DNA of 64,000 nt from Paenibacillus phytorum. Its GTDB lineage: Bacteria > Bacillota > Bacilli > Paenibacillales > NBRC-103111. The stretch covers positions 1-64,000 of the forward strand of contig NZ_WHOA01000041.1 of the NCBI RefSeq assembly GCF_013141715.1, in the 5' to 3' direction. Of the stretch, positions 9,889 to 18,836 are shown one piece after another. Position 1 is the stretch's first letter. Each line of letters opens with the position of its first letter. The notes below the pieces were generated by a model, which saw nothing but the letters and a program-made list of their open reading frames with translations, searched no databases and had not been told where the DNA came from. The position numbers and the translations under genes were made by a program.

Positions 9889-11623
9889 TGCCCTCAATCG
9901 TATTCTTCTTAAGATGAGATTGAAGCAGAAGCTGCTGCTGTCTTACCTGCTGCTCATCCTGCTCCCGATTCTCTATCTTCAATTCTATGCATCCGGCAAG
10001 GTGGCGGGCATTATTCAGGAAATGGTGAGCTTTTCGTTAAATCAAAGCTTTAGCCAGACTCATTCTTTTCTTACTTATAAATTGAAACGCATTACCGACG
10101 TTTCGGATCTAATCGCTTTAGACGAGAATCAGATGACCCGTATACTGACACGAAACGTGGCCGATTACAGCCTTCACGATCAGCTGCAGGACGGAAATAA
10201 GCTAAGTCAGTTTCTTTCTTCTTTCCGTGACGGCACGGATGTAAGTACTATTCGACTCTTTCTGCCGGACGGTTTCCTGTTTGCTAATGAAGGCAGCAGC
10301 ATGTTCCGATTAGAAGATGCTCTAAACACGACATGGTATGCTAAATTGATCACTTCGAGGGTTAAGCTCATGTGGTTCTCCTCACATGATTATCCAACCC
10401 AAGCCACCGATTCTACTCCAGTCATATCCCTAGTCCGTCTCATCCGCCATCCCGACCACTATAACGATACGATCGGCATTCTGCGATTGGATATGGATGA
10501 ACAAATGCTAAAAGAGATCGTTTCCCGTGCCAACACGGTTAAGAATAGTCTAACTTATTTGCAGAGCAGTGATGGTCTGGTTCTGATCGCCTCGGACGAT
10601 GCGCTCCTGAAGCAACATCTTCCATCTGAAGGCTCCGTATCTCCAGTATTTCAGAATACCAACAGCAGTAATACGCAGATTATGAATGGCAAAAGGCTAG
10701 AATTCCACCAAATGCAAATTCCGCAAACTGACCTGACCATGGTTACGGTTATTCCACATCAAGAAATTGTGTCCAAAAGCACGCGCCTCCAACAAGAGCT
10801 CCTAGTTAGTTTGCTTATCGTCGGACTGCTGGCCATTGGACTTGCCCATTTTATCTCACTTCATATGACAAGGCGAATTACTCACTTGAGCCAAAAGATG
10901 AAAGCCATGGAGGCTGGATTCCTTGAACCTATCATAAAACCGTCGGGGGATGATGAGGTTGGAGAATTGATCCAAAGTTATAATTATATGTCGCAACAGC
11001 TGGCTTTGTTAAAGGATGTCGAAGTAAAGGCAATCAAATCGGAATTGAAGGCTCTTCAATCCCAGATCAATCCCCACTTCTTATACAATACACTGGATCA
11101 AATCAATTGGATGGCTCAATTCGGGATGAACGACCAAATCGCCGCCCTTGTACACTCGCTAGCCGGATACTATAAGCTCACTCTGAGCAACGGACAGGAT
11201 ATCATCACCATTGGGCACGAGCTGAAGCTGGTCGCCTATTATGTTGAAATCCAAAATATTCGCTTCGAACAAAGAATCGAGCTTAACTTACAGGTCGATG
11301 AGGAATTTCAACAGGGACTCATTCCAAAGCTAACCCTTCAGCCAATCATCGAGAACGCCATTCTACACGGAATTTTAAGGAGCGAAAATCGTGAGGGAAG
11401 CATTACGGTAACCTGCGAACGCCAGGAAGATCGGATTGTCCTGTCAGTCATTGACGATGGGGTTGGAATGGATGAAAAGCATCTGGAAACACTTCGATCC
11501 GGCAACAAGATCATTAACCCCTCCGGCAGCGGCTACGGGATCCGTAACGTTCAGGAACGAATTAAATTATACTATGGTGAAACATTCGGATTGCAGTTTT
11601 TCAGTTCACCGGAGATGGCTTGA
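9881..11623 (+). CDS. YesM-type sensor histidine kinase, C-terminus altered by a frameshift
   Basis: The 580-residue membrane kinase has a first transmembrane helix (about residues 18-40) and an extracellular sensor region, then a second helix (about 305-325) and HAMP. The His_kinase domain follows with phospho-acceptor motif SQINPHFLYNTLDQINWMA, then an HATPase domain with N box (PIIENAILHG) and G boxes (DDGVGMD, GSGYGIRNV). The frame stops at 11623 after ...FFSSPEMA. In another frame the expected family ending TGDGLIVEVHIPL is intact and stops at 11670, so a 1- or 2-base change near 11600 replaced the last residues. It probably senses a carbohydrate outside the cell. Its response-regulator partner immediately upstream is broken. 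Confidence 0.85.
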   Translation: MFNALNRILLKMRLKQKLLLSYLLLILLPILYLQFYASGKVAGIIQEMVSFSLNQSFSQTHSFLTYKLKRITDVSDLIALDENQMTRILTRNVADYSLHDQLQDGNKLSQFLSSFRDGTDVSTIRLFLPDGFLFANEGSSMFRLEDALNTTWYAKLITSRVKLMWFSSHDYPTQATDSTPVISLVRLIRHPDHYNDTIGILRLDMDEQMLKEIVSRANTVKNSLTYLQSSDGLVLIASDDALLKQHLPSEGSVSPVFQNTNSSNTQIMNGKRLEFHQMQIPQTDLTMVTVIPHQEIVSKSTRLQQELLVSLLIVGLLAIGLAHFISLHMTRRITHLSQKMKAMEAGFLEPIIKPSGDDEVGELIQSYNYMSQQLALLKDVEVKAIKSELKALQSQINPHFLYNTLDQINWMAQFGMNDQIAALVHSLAGYYKLTLSNGQDIITIGHELKLVAYYVEIQNIRFEQRIELNLQVDEEFQQGLIPKLTLQPIIENAILHGILRSENREGSITVTCERQEDRIVLSVIDDGVGMDEKHLETLRSGNKIINPSGSGYGIRNVQERIKLYYGETFGLQFFSSPEMA

Positions 11624-11709
11624 TCGTCGAAGTACATATACCGTTAATTGTGGAATCGAATTCCTTATGAAGGAATATCATGAAACGCTCGTAACTTCGT
11701 GAAATATTA

Positions 11710-11773
11710 AAAAGATCGTTCTCCACTTTTGCAAAAAAAAAGCAAAAAGTGAAGATGCGATCTTTTATTTTTT
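11710..11773 (+). terminator. Intrinsic terminator after the YesM kinase gene
   Basis: AAAAGATCG (11710-11718) pairs with CGATCTTTT (11758-11766), with an inner stem CACTTTTGC / GCAAAAAGTG and a following T-run. Confidence 0.75.
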
Positions 11774-11778
11774 GACCA

Positions 11779-11810
11779 GAGCCGGGCAACAATTGCTTGC
11801 TGATCTCGCC
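11779..11810 (-). repeat. Orphan fragment of the surface-protein repeat
   Basis: These 32 bp differ at about four positions from part of the 222-bp repeat at about 137-168. On the minus strand they encode SGEISKQLLPGS, matching the [11 protein letters not shown] core of the repeat module. No larger reading frame surrounds them. The fragment is probably the scar of a rearrangement between this site and a surface-repeat gene. Confidence 0.6.
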
Positions 11811-11823
11811 ACTTTGGATTGGA

Positions 11824-13038
11824 CTACAAATCTTGAATCCGATGTTTATTCTGCTGCCGAAACTGCCCAGGCCTGATCCCAGTCGCTCTCTTAAAGACTA
11901 CACTCATATATTCTGTATGTTTAAAGCCGATGCGTTCGGCGATGACAGCTAAGGAAAGTTTAGTATCTAGGAGTAGTTTTTTTACAAGCTTTAGTTTTAC
12001 ATTTATGATTTCATCATGTGGTGTGCGACCCAATGCTTTCTGAAATCGGCTTTCCAATATACGGCGCGATACCTTAAGTTGTTCGAGAATATCTTGAACT
12101 TGAATATCATCATAGGCATGATTGCGAATAAAACGTACGGCATCGGATACCATTTTGTCCTCTATAGCAAGAACATCTGTTGACAATCGAACATGAACAT
12201 TTAAGGGTTCAATCAAGTGCATTTGCGCCCCTATTACTTCGCCTGACATCATACGCTCGAGTAACTCCGCTGCTTGGTAGCCTGTTTTGACGGCATTCGT
12301 TTTGATGCTGGATAAGGGAGGATTAGATAATTCGCACAAGAGCTCGTCGTCATCCACACCTAGGACAGCCACTTCATCAGGAACGGCAATCTGAGCAATC
12401 CGGCAAGCCTCGAGAAGCTGTTGGCCGCAAATGTCATAGCACGCCATTATCCCTATCGGCTTGGGTAGGTCATACAACCATTGGACCAGCTTGTCTCTTT
12501 CTGTCTTCCATGATTTTTCAACTAATAGATTTTCAGAGGCTTCATAAATATGGCAATAATGACCTCTCTCCGCAAGACATGCCGCCAAATAGGTGCATCG
12601 TAAGTTAGACCATCGAAAACGAGAGTCCCCATAAAACCCTATATGTTTAAATCCACGTTCGAGAAAATGCTCTGCAGCCAATTGGGCAATGGATTGATCA
12701 TTCGTCTCTACATAAGGAAGGCTCGGAATCATTCTTGAGGCACTGAGATCTACGGTTGGAAGACCCGCGTCCTTAATAAACCGAGCGGTTTGCTCGTTCT
12801 CGATACGGGCGATAATGCCATCTCCCTGCCACTCACGCAGCCAAGTCAAATCGGTGTTATTTCGGCTATATTCACTGAGAAATATCGACCAAGGACGATT
12901 TTCACGCAAATAGGTGTTTATCCCACTGAGAAGTCCACGAGCGTACCCATTCGAGGTTTCAATTAATAGAGCGACCTGTTTTTGCTGTGGATTCGTTATC
13001 GATACATTTTCGTTGAATCCTGATGTGAATAAACTCAT
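11824..13038 (-). CDS. XylR-like regulator: LacI-type sensor fused to an AraC-type HTH
   Basis: The 404-residue protein has a periplasmic-binding-protein-like sensor domain (about 20-280, with GVDDDELLCELSNPPLSSI, characteristic of XylR) and a C-terminal AraC double HTH (about 300-400, with LEQLKVSRRILESRFQKALG). E. coli XylR has the same architecture and activates in response to a sugar. The start at 13038 has AAGGGG upstream. It is divergent from the operon beginning at 13213 across 174 bp and is very probably its sugar-responsive regulator. Confidence 0.88.
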   Translation of the reverse strand: MSLFTSGFNENVSITNPQQKQVALLIETSNGYARGLLSGINTYLRENRPWSIFLSEYSRNNTDLTWLREWQGDGIIARIENEQTARFIKDAGLPTVDLSASRMIPSLPYVETNDQSIAQLAAEHFLERGFKHIGFYGDSRFRWSNLRCTYLAACLAERGHYCHIYEASENLLVEKSWKTERDKLVQWLYDLPKPIGIMACYDICGQQLLEACRIAQIAVPDEVAVLGVDDDELLCELSNPPLSSIKTNAVKTGYQAAELLERMMSGEVIGAQMHLIEPLNVHVRLSTDVLAIEDKMVSDAVRFIRNHAYDDIQVQDILEQLKVSRRILESRFQKALGRTPHDEIINVKLKLVKKLLLDTKLSLAVIAERIGFKHTEYMSVVFKRATGIRPGQFRQQNKHRIQDL

Positions 13039-13212
13039 TAGTAAACAACCCCTTTTTCACACTACTTATTAATATATGGTTATATTTCACTATTTACAAC
13101 TATGAAAGATAGGTGAAAAATCTCATTTTAAAAAGCAAATAATCTCATCGACTTCTTTTGTTTTTTGGTCTAAAGTCAAGCTATAAACGGAATATGACAG
13201 GAGGATCCAACT

Positions 13213-14316
13213 GTGTCTTCAAAAATACGAGTCGCTATTGTCGGTTTAGGCTTTGGGTCAGAATTTATTCCAATCTATCAAAATCATCCCTATGCGGAAA
13301 TGTACGCCATCTGTCAAAGAACAACGGATAAATTGAATCAGATAGGTGACCATTTCGGTATTGAAGTTAGGTATTCCAGTTTTGATGAAATGTTGAAGGA
13401 TGACAACATTGATGCCGTGCATATTAATTCTCCAATCCCTAACCATGCCGAGCAAAGCATTGCAGCATTGATGGCAGGCAAGCATGTTGCTTGTACGGTC
13501 CCTATGGCAACGACTGTTGAAGATTGCAGGCGAATTGTTGAGGCTGGGCAGCTGTCTGGGAAAAATTATATGATGATGGAAACCTGCGTTTACACCCGCG
13601 AATTTCTATATGTGAAAGCTTTGCGAGACAGCGGCCAACTTGGGCGGATTCAGTTTCTACGCGGAGCTCATCAACAAGAGATGTCAGGCTGGCCTGGCTA
13701 CTGGGAAGGACTTCCACCCATGCATTATGCGACGCACGCGGTTAGTCCATTGCTCGCTCTTGCCGGCAAGGAAGCAGAATTCGTCTCATGCTTGGGTTCT
13801 GGCCAAATAGCTGACAATCTTGCTGCAAAATACGGGTCACCGTTTGCAGTCGAATCCGCGTTATTCCGACTTCGTGACTCCAACCTTGCCATGGAGGTTA
13901 CGCGTTCTCTATTTGAAACCTCACGCGAATATGTTGAAAGCTTTGACGTTTATGCGGATCAAATGAGCTTTGAATGGCAGCAGTTAGAGGGTGAAGAACC
14001 TGTTATCTTCATAGGTGAGAACGCTAAGCGGGTTGAAATTCCAGATTATGCAAATTTGCTTCCAGAAGGCATACGTAAATATACGCTGGAGGGTGTCTAT
14101 GATTCGGCAGATAATGTACATTTATCCTTCAAACAAGGGAACGGGCATGGTGGCTCCCATCCGCATTTGGCACATGAATTTATCATGAGCATCGTTGAGA
14201 AACGTGAGTCTTTCCCCAACGTCTATACGTCTGCCAATTGGACTTGTGCTGGCATATGCGCACATGAATCCGCCATGAACAATGGTGAGCAAGTGAAGTT
14301 GCCAATATTCCGGTAA
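13213..14316 (+). CDS. Gfo/Idh/MocA-family oxidoreductase with a modified EKP motif
   Basis: The 367-residue protein has the Rossmann motif VAIVGLGFGSEF. At the position of the usual EKPxA it reads CTVPMATT, so the canonical catalytic Lys is missing. MHYATHAVSP supplies a His in the second domain. GTG at 13213 follows AGGAGG with about 8 nt spacing. It is the first gene of a three-gene operon with a DUF6807 protein and a 2-hydroxyacid dehydrogenase, divergent from a XylR-like regulator. It probably oxidises, reduces or otherwise transforms a sugar acid or glycoside. The absent Lys argues for a divergent chemistry or a subfamily-specific mechanism. Confidence 0.85.
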   Translation: MSSKIRVAIVGLGFGSEFIPIYQNHPYAEMYAICQRTTDKLNQIGDHFGIEVRYSSFDEMLKDDNIDAVHINSPIPNHAEQSIAALMAGKHVACTVPMATTVEDCRRIVEAGQLSGKNYMMMETCVYTREFLYVKALRDSGQLGRIQFLRGAHQQEMSGWPGYWEGLPPMHYATHAVSPLLALAGKEAEFVSCLGSGQIADNLAAKYGSPFAVESALFRLRDSNLAMEVTRSLFETSREYVESFDVYADQMSFEWQQLEGEEPVIFIGENAKRVEIPDYANLLPEGIRKYTLEGVYDSADNVHLSFKQGNGHGGSHPHLAHEFIMSIVEKRESFPNVYTSANWTCAGICAHESAMNNGEQVKLPIFR

Positions 14317-14343
14317 AACACTTCATATCAGGAGGCCATCACC

Positions 14344-15201
14344 ATGAATATCCCTTATTTAAGAGCTGAAACCGATGAACAAAGCATACGTATTTATCGA
14401 GGCAATCATCCAGATCCGATTCTTGTACAGAATGCACAAACGAATCAACGTCCCTTTATTCACCCAATCCTTGCTCCGGATGGAAAAGGTGTGTTAACTG
14501 AAAATGCTCCGCCTCATCACTCCTGGCAGCATGGCATTTGTATCGGCTTGAATGATGTAAATGGCATTGGATTTTGGGAGGAAGGCATTAAACATCATCC
14601 AAAGGATGGCAGCTTTCACCCTCAGCCGCTTAAGCCTACAGTCATTAACCTACACCATGCTTCATGGGAGATTGAAACGTATTGGCGCGATCCCCAAGGA
14701 AACCACATGATTACAGAATTGCAGCAATGGAGTCTGCATGATCTGGGGAGTACATATGAGCTTGATTTCCAATGGTCTTTACGAGCAGAAATCAAACTAA
14801 CCTTCGGACGTTACGATTATGGCGGTCTTTTTCTTCGTATGCCTTATCGTCATGAACTAGGAGGCGAAGCGCTCAATAGTGAAGGTCAAATGAATGGTGA
14901 AGCAGAGGGAAAACGTGCCCGTTGGGTATCCTGCAGAATGCCAATTGAAGGCCGATCTGACAACGCTGGCTTTGTGTTTATGGACCATCCGAAGAATACG
15001 GAGCATCCTGTGCCATGGCGTGTTGATGGACAATTAGGTATTTCTCCTAGCCGTTGCATTGCAGGTCAGTGGGAGCTGGATCAAGGAGAAACACAAATGA
15101 GCAAGTATCGGATACTCGTATTTTGTGACAATATGGATCCATCCTCTGTGAATGAAAACTGGCGAAATTTCGCATCAAAGATAGCAATGAACAAGGAGTG
15201 A
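14344..15201 (+). CDS. DUF6807 (PmoA-like) family protein
   Basis: The 285-residue protein matches the DUF6807/PmoA-like family: RPFIHPILAPDG near the start, then PPHHSWQHGI with clustered His residues, and a later YGGLFLRMPYR. These proteins are commonly encoded beside Gfo/Idh/MocA dehydrogenases in carbohydrate-utilisation loci; their biochemical role is not established. The gene starts at ATG 14344 with AGGAGG upstream and runs up to the next gene. Clustered histidines suggest a metal or carbohydrate site, but this is inference. Confidence 0.8.
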   Translation: MNIPYLRAETDEQSIRIYRGNHPDPILVQNAQTNQRPFIHPILAPDGKGVLTENAPPHHSWQHGICIGLNDVNGIGFWEEGIKHHPKDGSFHPQPLKPTVINLHHASWEIETYWRDPQGNHMITELQQWSLHDLGSTYELDFQWSLRAEIKLTFGRYDYGGLFLRMPYRHELGGEALNSEGQMNGEAEGKRARWVSCRMPIEGRSDNAGFVFMDHPKNTEHPVPWRVDGQLGISPSRCIAGQWELDQGETQMSKYRILVFCDNMDPSSVNENWRNFASKIAMNKE

Positions 15202-15209
15202 AACCTATT

Positions 15210-16244
15210 ATGAGAAGTGTTATTATCGTCCATCCTAGTTTCGATGCGATCTGGCCGTGGACCGCGGACCACTTTCACACACTTTGGAAAGCTCAAGGAA
15301 CAACTGATTTTATTCGATTGGCTCCTGATGAGTTAAAAACGCTTGGGGAGCTTGTTCCCGAACCCAGCAGCGTTACCCGTTTGATTTCCTTAAATGTAGC
15401 TGTCACATCCGATTGCTTACACGCTTTCAGTAGTTTAAAAGAAGCCGTTATTACAACCAGCTCCTATGGGAGTCCTTTAGCGGAAGAACAAATGGGTATT
15501 TTGAAAGATGCAGGAGTGACCGTGTACACGCATCCTAGCGAAGGTTTCTGGGGACAATCCGTATCCGAGTTCGGTCTGGCGCTAACCCTATGTGGTTTAC
15601 GTAGAATTCCTCAAACGCATCATGACATCATGACAAGCTTGCAGCCTTGGTATTATGAACCTGATAATGGTGTAGGCATGCCGAAAAAAAGAGGACAACA
15701 GTTTGGTGACGATCCCAACTTTACGAATGGAACCGTTGAAGGTAAACGAGTCCGTATTGTTGGGGCAGGCAATATCGCTTCTCGTTATGCAAGCTTTGTC
15801 AGCATGCTTGGGGCAGACGTTGCGGCGTGGGATCCCTTCGCTACTGAACCTTCCTTTCACCGCGCAGGAGCTAGGAAGGAATGGCACTTGAGCCAGCTCA
15901 TCCAAGATGCAGAGATTTTCGTACCCATGGTACCCCTAACAGAGAAGACAATAGGACTAATTACAGCAGAGCATATTCATTCACTGCCTAAAGGATGTTT
16001 AGTGGTACTGGTAACGAGAGCAGAAATTTGCGATATGCAGGCGATTCGTGAGCGTGTTCTTAAAGATGAGATTAGCCTTGCAGCAGATGTATTTGATATC
16101 GAGCCCTTACCATTGCAGGATTCATTGTTGGGAAGGCACAATGTCGTTCACACCCCACATAACGCTGGACGAACGGTACAAGCAAATCAACGTTGGGCCG
16201 AAAAACTAGTCGAACAATTCCTTCCCCTTTCACAATATGAATAA
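15210..16244 (+). CDS. D-isomer-specific 2-hydroxyacid dehydrogenase family protein
   Basis: The 344-residue protein has the NAD-binding motif RIVGAGNIASRY (last Gly of GxGxxG replaced by Ala). The catalytic Arg, Glu and His of this family appear as VTRAE, FDIEPLP and HTPHNAG. ATG at 15210 has AAGGAG 11 nt upstream; the alternative GTG at 15198 overlaps that site. The enzyme reduces a 2-keto acid or oxidises a 2-hydroxy acid, which fits a sugar-acid pathway with the two upstream genes. A terminator follows at 16273. Confidence 0.85.
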   Translation: MRSVIIVHPSFDAIWPWTADHFHTLWKAQGTTDFIRLAPDELKTLGELVPEPSSVTRLISLNVAVTSDCLHAFSSLKEAVITTSSYGSPLAEEQMGILKDAGVTVYTHPSEGFWGQSVSEFGLALTLCGLRRIPQTHHDIMTSLQPWYYEPDNGVGMPKKRGQQFGDDPNFTNGTVEGKRVRIVGAGNIASRYASFVSMLGADVAAWDPFATEPSFHRAGARKEWHLSQLIQDAEIFVPMVPLTEKTIGLITAEHIHSLPKGCLVVLVTRAEICDMQAIRERVLKDEISLAADVFDIEPLPLQDSLLGRHNVVHTPHNAGRTVQANQRWAEKLVEQFLPLSQYE

Positions 16245-16272
16245 TAATCAATTCATCAACAACAGATGCAAC

Positions 16273-16315
16273 AAAAGTGCCCCTCCCATGTGATTACATG
16301 GAGCGAGGCACTTTT
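16273..16315 (+). terminator. Intrinsic terminator of the Gfo/DUF6807/dehydrogenase operon
   Basis: AAAAGTGCC and GGCACTTTT form the outer stem, with CCATGT/ACATGG inside. The sequence is a close copy of the hairpin at 8911-8953. It also lies between convergent genes and may act in both directions. Confidence 0.7.
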
Positions 16316-16327
16316 CATGTCCGAAGT

Positions 16328-17299
16328 CTATCTCACCGGAACAACTGTAAACGTAGTCTTGTCCGCTTTCTTCTTCTCCACTATCGTTGGAATTTGGTCA
16401 GTTTCGAGGACATCTATGATGCCACTTTCAGTTTTAGTTAGAGTCAATGACAAAATCATGCCCCGAATCGTATTCTCACTTTTTGTCAGCTTCGACGATA
16501 CGAAGTTACCTAAGGAGGAAGCAGCGACTCGATTGCGCACCTTACCATCGTTGTCTTTCACTACAGTCTGAGTTACCGGGTGCAGCACATGAGGATGTGA
16601 GCCTAAGACTACGTTAACGCCTTGTTTAAAGAGGAACTGCATCAATTGCTTCTGATCTCTGCTCGGGTACGTCTGATACTCTTTCCCAAAATGTAAGCAT
16701 ACTATGATGAAATCAGTTTTGTTTTTCAATTGGCGGATATCTGCAGCCATCTTTTTTCGATCGAATGGATTCACCATCCATCGACGAGGAACAGATATGG
16801 CATTCGTCCCTTTGGTATAGGCCAAAATGCCAATATTCACCCCTTTTACACGCATAATCAGATGCTGATTAGCTTCATCAAGGGTACGAGAGGTACCCGT
16901 ATGCTTGAGCCCGTGTTGATCGAGGACCTTCAACGTTCGCTTTAAGCCAGCTACACCACCATCCATACAATGGTTATTGGAAGTTGTTAATACATGAAAC
17001 CCTGTGTTTTTCAGCGTTGCTGCCAATGCATCCGGGCAATTGAACACGGGGTACCCGGTTCTCGGATTCCTTCGTTCCATTGGACAATTGCATTTGGGAC
17101 GGATTCCCATCCTGCCCAATTGCCTTTTCCCAGAGAAGGTCGTTTCCAGATTGCCAATCGTTAGATCATGGTTCATTAGGTAAGGTTTAATGGGTTCAAA
17201 AATAGGATCGAACGAATATCCATCTTCTTGTTTAGCTGAGTCAATGATTTCACTTTTCATCAACAAATCTCCAACAGCGGCGATCGTTATTTGCACCAA
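16328..17299 (-). CDS. CapA-family (poly-gamma-glutamate synthesis-type) phosphoesterase-like protein
   Basis: This protein of about 323 residues shows the CapA/PGA_cap fold motifs: AAVGDLLM, IGNLETTF, TSNNHCMDGG, LHFGKEY and LGSHPHV, a dinuclear-metal phosphoesterase-like set. No signal peptide or membrane segment is apparent, unlike CapA of capsule operons, so a cytoplasmic role is possible. The start is uncertain: AGGAG is 8 nt before TTG at 17299 and 11 nt before GTG at 17296. An upstream GTG at 17323 lacks a site. It stands alone between a convergent operon and a repeat-bearing intergenic region. Substrate unknown. Confidence 0.8.
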   Translation of the reverse strand: MVQITIAAVGDLLMKSEIIDSAKQEDGYSFDPIFEPIKPYLMNHDLTIGNLETTFSGKRQLGRMGIRPKCNCPMERRNPRTGYPVFNCPDALAATLKNTGFHVLTTSNNHCMDGGVAGLKRTLKVLDQHGLKHTGTSRTLDEANQHLIMRVKGVNIGILAYTKGTNAISVPRRWMVNPFDRKKMAADIRQLKNKTDFIIVCLHFGKEYQTYPSRDQKQLMQFLFKQGVNVVLGSHPHVLHPVTQTVVKDNDGKVRNRVAASSLGNFVSSKLTKSENTIRGMILSLTLTKTESGIIDVLETDQIPTIVEKKKADKTTFTVVPVR

Positions 17300-17339
17300 C
17301 GCTTTCACTCCTCTCATGAGCACATTATTCGATGAGAGG

Positions 17340-17858
17340 AGTTGTTGATTGTAAAATAGGCTGGGCTTTAGAGTTCAGGCAGGTTGGGAGAAAGCGGTGC
17401 TGGGGGCTGGGGCGGGAGCTGATGATGGGGCATGATACTGGGTGCTTGGTGCTGGTGTTAATTCTTAATACTGGACCCGGTAGCTGTCCCCCTCCGTTGT
17501 GAGGTATTTAGCGATGTTAATCATCGCTAAATATGGAGATCCCCCTCTGGCACACACTTTAGCAATGAAAAACATCACTATGGAGCGGAAATCGGACTAA
17601 TTAGCTGATTCCAAATCATTTAAAGTTGTTTTATATCGTTAACGAAACATACTTTGATCGTGTTCAAACTTTAGTGATGAAAAACATCCTTAAGGAGCGA
17701 AAATCCTACACCCAACCTGCGTTGCCAGCTCCGGCGTCACATTACAAATTCACCTCAATAAAACATACCCTTTACCCGCAACTAGAAATATTAGTATCCC
17801 AATGTTAAATGTGACTGTCCAAAAGCCGAATTGAATTCCGAGCCCCTTTATAATAAGA
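17340..17858. other. Intergenic region carrying TTTAGCGATG-type repeats
   Basis: This stretch of about 500 bp between two minus-strand genes contains no convincing gene. Its left part is G-rich. The rest holds three copies of a short palindromic repeat (17505-17533, 17557-17580, 17669-17694), each followed by a GGAG-type tail. The same family is abundant at 52547-52846. Confidence 0.6.
17505..17694. repeat. Three palindromic TTTAGCGATG...CATCGCTAAA repeats
   Basis: The first copy is a perfect inverted repeat: TATTTAGCGATG (17505-17516), a 5-nt loop, then CATCGCTAAATA (17522-17533). Two decayed copies at 17557-17580 and 17669-17694 share CTTTAG(C/T)(A/G)ATGAAAAACATC. Six more copies lie in the injection-system operon. 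Confidence 0.7.
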
Positions 17859-17859
17859 A

Positions 17860-17896
17860 GAACCTCCATTCCCACTTCAGGTGGATTTGGAGGTTC
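17860..17896 (-). terminator. Terminator hairpin downstream of the phosphodiesterase gene
   Basis: GAACCTCCA (17860-17868) pairs with TGGAGGTTC (17888-17896), with an inner CCAC/GTGG. On the minus strand a T-rich tract follows, and the hairpin lies downstream of the minus-strand gene ending at 17978. Confidence 0.65.
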
Positions 17897-17977
17897 CTTT
17901 ACGAAAAATTTGAGACTGACTCATTCGCGCCGAGTCCATACGGCGTCTTGCTAGCTCCAGTCGCCACACGTAATCCT

Positions 17978-18814
17978 TTAGCGTTGCCCCGTTTTCACCA
18001 GCAACCCGCTCGGAAGCTTGGCATCCCAATCATCCGGGAATGGTAGGCCTAGCGCAGATAGCGCGACGGCAGCCGTGTCCATGATAGTCAGGCCAGCCAA
18101 ATCAGCCTCTGTTTGAATGCCAGGGCCACGGCAGCCCCAGAAAATCGTCATATCTTTCGGATGATCGCTGCCATGATTGAAGGAATCCAAGCCCCCGCCG
18201 CCATGATCCGTCGTTACAATAATCAGACTGTCTTCCAGCATTCCTGCATCTAGAATGGCTTTACTGATCTCACCGATTTGACTATCTGCACGCGAGATCG
18301 CCTTTAAGTACTCCTCCGAGCCATACCCATGCCGATGGCCGGCAGCATCCACATCATCCAACTGAACGAACAGCAGCTCAAAATCCGGATTGTTATGGAT
18401 ATACGCGGCAATGGCAGGAACCAAATCTTCATCCGGTGCAGCGTATTTATAAACCGCATCGTTCTCTTCAATGACTCCGGTCTGTATCGGTTTCCACGAA
18501 ACGAAGGAAGCCATCTTGCTGTTAGGTTTGGCTTCACTAATGATTTGAAATAAGGAGGGCGTTGCCGAGACTACTGGGTAGTTCCGTTCCATTTTGATAT
18601 TCACATGGGACTCATGTCTCTCCGGCGTTACGCCATGCAGCAGAGAACCCCAGCATTCCCCGCTAATGGAGGGAAATACGGTTTGGGCATGATCCGTTTT
18701 GGCTCCGCCCAGGAGGAGTACATCGATATACGGCGTATCCGCTTCGCTGACGAATGCCCCCGCTCCATCTATACCAAGAATGATGACTCTTTTGACTGCC
18801 ATGGTTGATGCCAT
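17978..18814 (-). CDS. Type I phosphodiesterase/alkaline phosphatase superfamily protein
   Basis: The 278-residue protein has superfamily motifs IILGIDGAG (metal-binding Asp), FPSISGECWGSLLHG (nucleophile region), QLDDVDAAGHRHG and TTDHGGGG, consistent with the two-zinc alkaline phosphatase/nucleotide pyrophosphatase fold. The ATG at 18814 has GGAGGG 7 nt upstream. No signal peptide is seen, so it is probably cytoplasmic. It lies 22 bp downstream of a GH35 beta-galactosidase on the same strand and is likely co-transcribed. It may release phosphate or cleave a phosphodiester from an oligosaccharide derivative. Substrate not inferable. Confidence 0.85.
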   Translation of the reverse strand: MASTMAVKRVIILGIDGAGAFVSEADTPYIDVLLLGGAKTDHAQTVFPSISGECWGSLLHGVTPERHESHVNIKMERNYPVVSATPSLFQIISEAKPNSKMASFVSWKPIQTGVIEENDAVYKYAAPDEDLVPAIAAYIHNNPDFELLFVQLDDVDAAGHRHGYGSEEYLKAISRADSQIGEISKAILDAGMLEDSLIIVTTDHGGGGLDSFNHGSDHPKDMTIFWGCRGPGIQTEADLAGLTIMDTAAVALSALGLPFPDDWDAKLPSGLLVKTGQR

Positions 18815-18836
18815 TGTCAATCCCTCCGATTTCAAG

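Noticed and set aside
17626-18046. Two short plus-strand frames of 60-70 codons in the repeat region
   Set aside because: No ribosome binding sites, no family resemblance, and they overlap repeats and a terminator hairpin.
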